Positions 7,976-12,608 of a DNA stretch of 12,608 bases are shown here, one piece after another (position 1 is the stretch's first letter; each line of letters begins with the position of its first letter). The notes below the pieces were generated by a model, which was not told where the DNA came from, did no database searches, and saw only the letters and a list, made by a program, of their open reading frames with translations. Source of the DNA: B8-G4 sp033720735 (lineage in GTDB: Bacteria > Bacteroidota > Bacteroidia > Chitinophagales > Saprospiraceae). The position numbers were made by a program, and so were the translations under genes. The stretch lies in NCBI GenBank assembly GCA_033720735.1, contig JAWWBX010000105.1, positions 1 to 12,608 of the forward strand. The letters run 5' to 3'.

Positions 7976-8137
7976 TCGCTACACCAGCAAGAACTAATCC
8001 AAAATCCTCGAACAGATCATGCTCCACGCAACAGGCCAGATGCGCCGTATCCCTTCTGAAATGGACGCACAACTTAACAATTCTGACGATATCAGGCAAT
8101 GGAAGTCCAATCGATGTCGCTGGTCATGTGTACGCCA

Positions 8138-8154
8138 CAATTTTCGCGAAATTG
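8138..8154 (+). promoter_or_regulatory. Inverted repeat CAATTT-TCGCG-AAATTG before the MgtC-like gene
   Basis: CAATTT (8138-8143) and AAATTG (8149-8154) are perfect inverted arms around TCGCG, ending 23 bp before the ATG at 8178. It is the most AT-rich, symmetrical spot in the divergent gap and is placed where an operator or leader hairpin would act. No regulator can be named. Confidence 0.3.
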
Positions 8155-8177
8155 ATATTTTATCGCCAAACATCGTT

Positions 8178-8660
8178 ATGCAGCTGTTAGAAGTGCCTGT
8201 GTCCTTCCAGCTCTGGATCCTGCTCGATGTGGTGATCGCAGCCATCCTCGGCGGTATCCTGGGCTACGAAAGGGAGCAAAAACAAAAGCCCGCGGGCTTC
8301 CGTACCAATATGTTCATCGCGGGAGGTGCAGCACTGTTACTGTCGCTGGGCAGGTTTATCGCCAATTCCATGGAGCTGGAACTCGATCCGCAGGCAATCG
8401 GGGTAGACCCAACGCGTATCATCCATGCCATCATCGTTGGTGTGAGTTTTATCGGCGCAGGCACCATCCTGAAGAGTTCCCGCAAGGACACGGTGCGCTA
8501 TCTGACCACCGCCGCCATGATCCTGTTCTCGGCCGGAGCCGGCATCAGCGTGGCCCTCAAACTCTATGTGGTCGCCGTGGGGGTGACGGCCATCGGATTG
8601 ATCATCAATACCCTGATCCATCGCCTTTACCAGAATAATCCGCTCGAGGACCACGGCTAA
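8178..8660 (+). CDS. MgtC/SapB family inner-membrane protein, short form
   Basis: The ATG at 8178 gives 160 residues starting directly before the first membrane helix. The in-frame ATG at 8019 would add 53 charged, signal-less residues and is not favoured. Family signatures are GYERE (29-33), K-x-AGFRT (37-43), FIGAGTIL (91-98) and YLTTAA (108-113). Four to five hydrophobic segments are visible (about 10-30, 43-62, 81-99, 107-125, 128-148). In pathogens MgtC helps survival at low magnesium and inhibits the F-type ATPase; in other bacteria the role is unclear. At 160 residues this lacks the cytosolic ACT-like C-terminal domain of classical MgtC (about 230 residues), ending just after the membrane part with YQNNPLEDHG. 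It stands alone, divergent from the haloperoxidase, and its stop codon overlaps the stop of the convergent mannosidase gene. Confidence 0.92.
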   Translation: MQLLEVPVSFQLWILLDVVIAAILGGILGYEREQKQKPAGFRTNMFIAGGAALLLSLGRFIANSMELELDPQAIGVDPTRIIHAIIVGVSFIGAGTILKSSRKDTVRYLTTAAMILFSAGAGISVALKLYVVAVGVTAIGLIINTLIHRLYQNNPLEDHG

Positions 8661-11600
8661 TCCCAAAGCAGCTTTACAAATACCGTGGCATGATGGTCGA
8701 TCCGGAGCACGTCCGTCAACTGCTCCAACTCCTCTTCCATGACATTCACCCGCCAGGCGGTACGGGCACCCGTTTGTTGCAGCAGCCGCGAGATGTGCAG
8801 GCGCGCATGCCCACCTGCGACTTCGCGTAATTGCAGGACGACACCATTGTCTTCCATCGAGAGTGAGGACTGCACCAGGAGCAGATTGGGTAAATCCAGA
8901 TCGATCATCGATCGTGAGACCAGTTCTGTATTGGCGGAACCGAAGGCAGGCAGGATCACCCGGGGGACCAGCGGCACGCGCGCCTGCCACCCGGTGCGTG
9001 TGGCGAAACGATCGGAATGGTCCGCAGATGAGGTCAGGGCATATCGCCAGCGCAATTCCCCCTGCTGGCTCGCCTTGAAGTTGGTGACCCAGTAATTGTT
9101 CAACACCCACGAATAGATATGATTGGTCTGCGGTTGCAGGCGGTAGTAGTAGCGCCCGATATTGATATCGCCGAAATGCACGAGTGGGATGTCGGGGCTC
9201 GTCATGACGATTTGAGCACCCTCCTGCCGCACGGCAGCAAAACTCTGGATCGCATGCCAGTCGGCAGCACTGCCGCCCAGCTGATCGATACCCGGCCGCA
9301 CGATGCCGCCCTGGGCTTCATAGGCTAGCCCGCCTTGCTGCAGGCCGAACGGGAACGCGACATACACTGCCTCGGGGGTCTCCACAGGTAATTTGAACAA
9401 GGTATAGTGCAGTTCAAGACGCTTTTCGTGCGTGAACAAACGGATCTCGATCTCAACACCCCGGTTGTCAGCACAACCCGGCAGGTCACCGTGTAAGATG
9501 ACACTTTGATAGATGGCACCCTCCGTTCGTTGCACCACCCGAATATTGGACAGCGTGGTGCGGCTCAGATCAAGGGGGCGGTAGATGGTGTCGCGATTGG
9601 TATTGGTGAGGCGCTCCAGATCATGCCGGTTGGCAAGCTGCTCGTAGATCACCTGGCCCAGGGTCAGGGAATCACGTGGATCGAGTAATGCCAGGTCCAG
9701 CTCTTTGTCAAACCAGCGGGTGATCACCCCGCGCTCCGGTGCGATTTCCAGGTGGTAGTATGTATTATCCAATAATACTTGTCGGGGCAGCTCCGGTGGC
9801 GCTTCTCCCACCTTGATCTGCAGTGTCTGAAATCCCATGGGCGGAACGTCGCGCACCCAGAGCTGATAGTACGCCCCTTCCTGTCGGCGCCGGTCCAGTT
9901 GTGCCGGGACAACGCGACCTTGCGGGTCGGTAATGGTAAAGTTCGTTCCTGCCGGAATGACCTCATACTGGATAAAGACCTCCACCAAGCCTGACCTCGG
10001 CCAGTTCAAGGTGTTGAACACCGCAAGGGTCGGACGGTCATTGTCCGGCAACGCCGGCTCCAGGAATGCCAGCGCCTTCTCCTGGAGCATGTGCGTTTGC
10101 TTGGCCGCCTCCCAGGCATAGGCCGATTTCATGCCCCATTGATTGATCGTGTTCTGAGCCAGCGGATCGGAGATACTTTCGGCAGCTCCGTGGGTGTGCT
10201 CATCGTAAAACAAAAGCTGATCATACACGGCGTCCACATCCCGGATGATACTCTCTGGCAATCGGCTTCCAAGCAGACGGGCCATGGCAAACAAGCCATT
10301 GGTCGCAGCGATTTGCGCATGAGTGTTACGGACAACTTTGGTCTCATTGGCCGCCGAGGCCACACCGTCGGTCCACCAATCGGGCCAGGCCACCGCGTGC
10401 ACAGGTATGTCCTCTCCGTGTTGTTCGTCCAGAAAGATCATGAAGTCGCGCGCAAGGGCACTGCGCAGACGTGGCCAGGCATAGCGCTCATTCCATGCCT
10501 TGATGATATCGCAAACCTTGGTGGATGGCGGCGAATTGTCGGTGATATACCCCGAGAATTGGAGCGAGACCTTGTTGTAAGGATAGTCTCGGGCCTCCAG
10601 GCTGGTCAGGTAGGCGGAGAGATTGGACCGGAAGACATCCTGCTGCCCGGTCGTCAAACTTAGCGCGTTGCCGTGTTGATAGTGTTCACTCCGGTATGCC
10701 AGCATGCGGTTGCCTGCCGGGGATTGCCACCAAAAGGCCGTGGGTTTGTTGAACGGCTTGCGCGCACGATGGGCATGGATTCCCATGGTCAGATACTTTA
10801 CGTCGGTGTCGCTGTAGTAGTCGACAAGGCACCAGGCGATCCCGTTGACGTCGTTTTGCATCGCGGTGGTCACATCGATGCCTTTGTTCTTCAGCGCGCG
10901 CAGGAGTTTGGTCTGGGCTGCGAGGGCCGGTTCGTCAATGATCTCCGAATAGTTGAGAAACATGCCGGTGGCTTCGATCCGCCCTTCCCTGATGCGCCGG
11001 AGCAGGCGGTCGATCTGCGTCTGCGGACGGCTGCGCAGGTATTCGCGCACCGACCAGGATGTTTCGCAGGTCCACCGGAACTGCGCGTCGTCGGGGTAGT
11101 GATCGGTCTGGTCACAGAAATCCAGGGCGTTGTCGATGTAGCGCAGGTGCTCCGGCAGGATCTCGGTCTGAGGCCGGGTATAGCCGATGTCGGTATGGGT
11201 GTGTTGGACGAGCAGGATCTCCCACTCCCGCACCGGAGCCAGCGTAAAGGCATACCGCTCCGCTGGCCGTGAGCCAATCACCACTTCGGCGACGAATGCA
11301 GTAGAATCATTGACCTGAGGCAGTAACAGCTCCACCTTGTTGAATCCTGCTTTCAGGACCGAACTCGCCTCTCTTCCATTTACCCGGATTTGCACCGGTT
11401 CATCCTGACCGATGTGCACGAAGTCGGCGCTGATCGCATGCCACAGCCGGCTGGCGTCCCGGACCACGACCTTGTTCTGGTAGATGCCGACGCCCTCGGT
11501 CACCGTCGACTTGAAGGTCATAAACCATGCGTTGTTGTCTTCGGGGTCGGCAGATACGGAGAAGACCGGTGACTTGCCCGGACTGATGGCCGACGCCGGC

Positions 11601-12055
11601 AGGGTAAGAATGGCAAAGCCCATTTGGTCAGCGTACTTGTCGAGCATGGTGACGTTCAGCTGTAGTTGCGCGCCCTGCGCCCCTCTGAACGTCCGGATCC
11701 CGAGATTGCTCGTCCGGTCACTTTCAAACGTGATCCAGGCCCTGTCGTTGACCTGCAGGTGAAAGCGTACAGGATCATCATGCACATCCATGCCAAACAA
11801 CCAGATCCAGGTCACGAAATCGTCGTCGTAGTCGACCGGGACGGCCTCCGCCCGCCAGACGATCGGGTCGAAATCTGCGCGACCCCGCAGCAACAGGGAC
11901 GCTGTGACATCCGGCAGTGGCGAATGATAGGTGAAGTGCTTGCCGCTGACTTCCGTGAGATAGCCCTGTAAGTAATCAGATTGATTGGTTTGCCCTGCTA
12001 GGTTCAAGGTCAGGATTAGCCAGAGCGTGGTATGCAGCAATCTCGCATTCATCAT
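8657..12055 (-). CDS. Exported GH38-type alpha-mannosidase
   Basis: The product has 1132 residues. A signal peptide (LLHTTLWLILTLNLAGQ, cleavage near 22) implies export; adjacent ATGs at 12055 and 12052 are both possible starts. Residues about 25-280 are a beta-rich region I cannot assign. The GH38 catalytic part starts at QH285-T-H287-T-D289-IGYT, the metal-binding H-x-D of the family. D402 in QNDVNGIAW is the probable nucleophile; its distance of 113 residues from D289 agrees with Golgi mannosidase II (D92 to D204). H620/H622 in DEHTHGAAES are candidates for the last zinc ligand. The rest (about 690-1132) resembles the GH38 beta-sandwich C-terminal region. Expected chemistry is retaining hydrolysis of alpha-mannosides. 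There is no type IX sorting tail, so it is probably periplasmic. It sits 49 bp downstream of the radical SAM gene on the same strand. A related metal-dependent family with the same fold is the alternative. Confidence 0.88.
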   Translation of the reverse strand: MMNARLLHTTLWLILTLNLAGQTNQSDYLQGYLTEVSGKHFTYHSPLPDVTASLLLRGRADFDPIVWRAEAVPVDYDDDFVTWIWLFGMDVHDDPVRFHLQVNDRAWITFESDRTSNLGIRTFRGAQGAQLQLNVTMLDKYADQMGFAILTLPASAISPGKSPVFSVSADPEDNNAWFMTFKSTVTEGVGIYQNKVVVRDASRLWHAISADFVHIGQDEPVQIRVNGREASSVLKAGFNKVELLLPQVNDSTAFVAEVVIGSRPAERYAFTLAPVREWEILLVQHTHTDIGYTRPQTEILPEHLRYIDNALDFCDQTDHYPDDAQFRWTCETSWSVREYLRSRPQTQIDRLLRRIREGRIEATGMFLNYSEIIDEPALAAQTKLLRALKNKGIDVTTAMQNDVNGIAWCLVDYYSDTDVKYLTMGIHAHRARKPFNKPTAFWWQSPAGNRMLAYRSEHYQHGNALSLTTGQQDVFRSNLSAYLTSLEARDYPYNKVSLQFSGYITDNSPPSTKVCDIIKAWNERYAWPRLRSALARDFMIFLDEQHGEDIPVHAVAWPDWWTDGVASAANETKVVRNTHAQIAATNGLFAMARLLGSRLPESIIRDVDAVYDQLLFYDEHTHGAAESISDPLAQNTINQWGMKSAYAWEAAKQTHMLQEKALAFLEPALPDNDRPTLAVFNTLNWPRSGLVEVFIQYEVIPAGTNFTITDPQGRVVPAQLDRRRQEGAYYQLWVRDVPPMGFQTLQIKVGEAPPELPRQVLLDNTYYHLEIAPERGVITRWFDKELDLALLDPRDSLTLGQVIYEQLANRHDLERLTNTNRDTIYRPLDLSRTTLSNIRVVQRTEGAIYQSVILHGDLPGCADNRGVEIEIRLFTHEKRLELHYTLFKLPVETPEAVYVAFPFGLQQGGLAYEAQGGIVRPGIDQLGGSAADWHAIQSFAAVRQEGAQIVMTSPDIPLVHFGDINIGRYYYRLQPQTNHIYSWVLNNYWVTNFKASQQGELRWRYALTSSADHSDRFATRTGWQARVPLVPRVILPAFGSANTELVSRSMIDLDLPNLLLVQSSLSMEDNGVVLQLREVAGGHARLHISRLLQQTGARTAWRVNVMEEELEQLTDVLRIDHHATVFVKLLWD

Positions 12056-12104
12056 CCCAACTTACAGGATTACCAGACAAATCGGTAGTGCGCACCAACA
12101 GTCG

Positions 12105-12608
12105 CTATTGCTCAGGTCGGGTGACCCCTTGCTCCAGCAGATGCGTTTCGTAGAACGCGACAAACCTGGCGGCATCGTCCGGATACTCCCCAAAGTCCAT
12201 AAAGCGTTCAGCGGTGACCGAATGGATGTGCTCGTAAGCCAGATCACGCAGCGGGCGGCCATAGCGGGCACGTGCCAGATGATCAAAGGCCTTATGCAGA
12301 GGATGGGTCTCATCCTCACTCAACTGCCGGAAGCGGCTCATGATCAGCCCATCGTGCAGGGAGTAAAGTTGGACCATGGTCGGCGGATACGGGCATCCCG
12401 AGCACAACGTGTCACCTTTTTCCCCGGTCTTCACATAGCGGGCAAATCCGGACCGGGCAGTTTGCACCTCGGTGTTGTTCCACACATCGGTGAACGACGT
12501 TTCGCCCGGGATCATGGTGCCAAAGTCGTCCTCATCGCGCGTGGCCATGCAGCAAGGCATCAGACTACCGCCGGCAGTAATGGCAGAATAACCATAGTGC
12601 CATCCGCA
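12105..12608 (-). CDS. Radical SAM protein, C-terminal SPASM-type part (5' partial)
   Basis: The frame runs off the right edge, so the start and the CxxxCxxC radical SAM core are not in view; 167 residues are visible, numbered from the edge. An internal ATG at 12560 is not the start because conserved sequence continues before it. The visible end shows C1-x12-G14-x4-C19 (SLMPCC), then SFTDVWNN and C69-SGC72, the order seen in SPASM domains (PF13186) that hold an auxiliary 4Fe-4S cluster. The further C-x5-C-x3-C set of full SPASM domains is absent, so one auxiliary cluster is likely (twitch-like). About 95 residues of charged, helical sequence follow the last Cys. SPASM proteins modify peptides, proteins or sugars; the substrate here cannot be read. 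It lies 49 bp upstream of the mannosidase and is probably co-transcribed with it. Confidence 0.82.
   Translation of the reverse strand, partial: CGWHYGYSAITAGGSLMPCCMATRDEDDFGTMIPGETSFTDVWNNTEVQTARSGFARYVKTGEKGDTLCSGCPYPPTMVQLYSLHDGLIMSRFRQLSEDETHPLHKAFDHLARARYGRPLRDLAYEHIHSVTAERFMDFGEYPDDAARFVAFYETHLLEQGVTRPEQ

Noticed and set aside
8019..8177. Extended N-terminus of the MgtC-like gene, or a small upstream gene
   Set aside because: The added 53 residues are polar and family members start just before the first membrane helix; the stretch is better read as the divergent control region.
10091..11272. Two long + strand frames (190 and 199 codons) opposite the GH38 catalytic domain
   Set aside because: They oppose the catalytic H-x-H-x-D and D402 motifs of the mannosidase and encode no recognisable protein; they reflect GC-rich codon use.
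1..12608. CRISPR array, tRNA, rRNA, insertion sequence or attachment site
   Set aside because: No regularly spaced direct repeats outside the protein-level repeats, no transposase frame, no tRNA-like folding segment and no terminal inverted repeats were seen by reading; a tRNA or covariance-model scan was not possible.

Overview
The window looks like a chromosomal stretch from a member of the Bacteroidota, probably a moderately GC-rich lineage such as the Saprospiria; the rank below phylum is inference. The phylum call rests on a hybrid two-component regulator that joins a propeller/Y_Y_Y sensor, kinase, receiver and AraC domains in one chain, and on a secreted enzyme ending in a type IX secretion (Por) sorting domain. 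A tail-fibre-like S74 chaperone protein and the lack of clear Shine-Dalgarno sites before most starts agree with it. No insertion sequence, tRNA, rRNA, CRISPR array or phage structural cluster is visible.

Layout. Bases 1-2331 (+) hold the 3' part of the hybrid regulator, whose sensor start lies off the left edge. Bases 2447-3601 (+) encode a lipoprotein serine hydrolase of the beta-lactamase/class C fold. Bases 3755-5098 (+) encode a secreted protein with about nine 14-15-residue YG-x-YN repeats, a GIGT fibre motif, an S74 intramolecular chaperone domain and a short coiled coil. It converges on 5177-7903 (-), a large secreted vanadium-haloperoxidase-like enzyme with all five vanadate-site residues and a type IX sorting tail. 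A 274-bp divergent gap with two small inverted repeats separates this from 8178-8660 (+), a short MgtC/SapB-type membrane protein. That gene's stop codon overlaps tail to tail with the stop of 8657-12055 (-), a large exported GH38-type alpha-mannosidase. Only 49 bp upstream of the mannosidase on the same strand lies 12105-12608 (-), the C-terminal part of a radical SAM/SPASM-type protein cut by the right edge.

How the genes fit together. Five of the seven genes encode envelope, exported or membrane proteins, which points to a surface and secreted degradation or modification lifestyle. The radical SAM gene and the mannosidase are close enough to be co-transcribed. The regulator and serine hydrolase are codirectional and 115 bp apart, but no SusC/SusD pair is present, so the regulator's target cannot be named. 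I do not see a clearly new multi-gene system. The observations most worth checking are the S74 repeat protein, the secreted haloperoxidase-like enzyme with its accessory modules, and the GH38/radical SAM pair with the unassigned GH38 N-terminal region.
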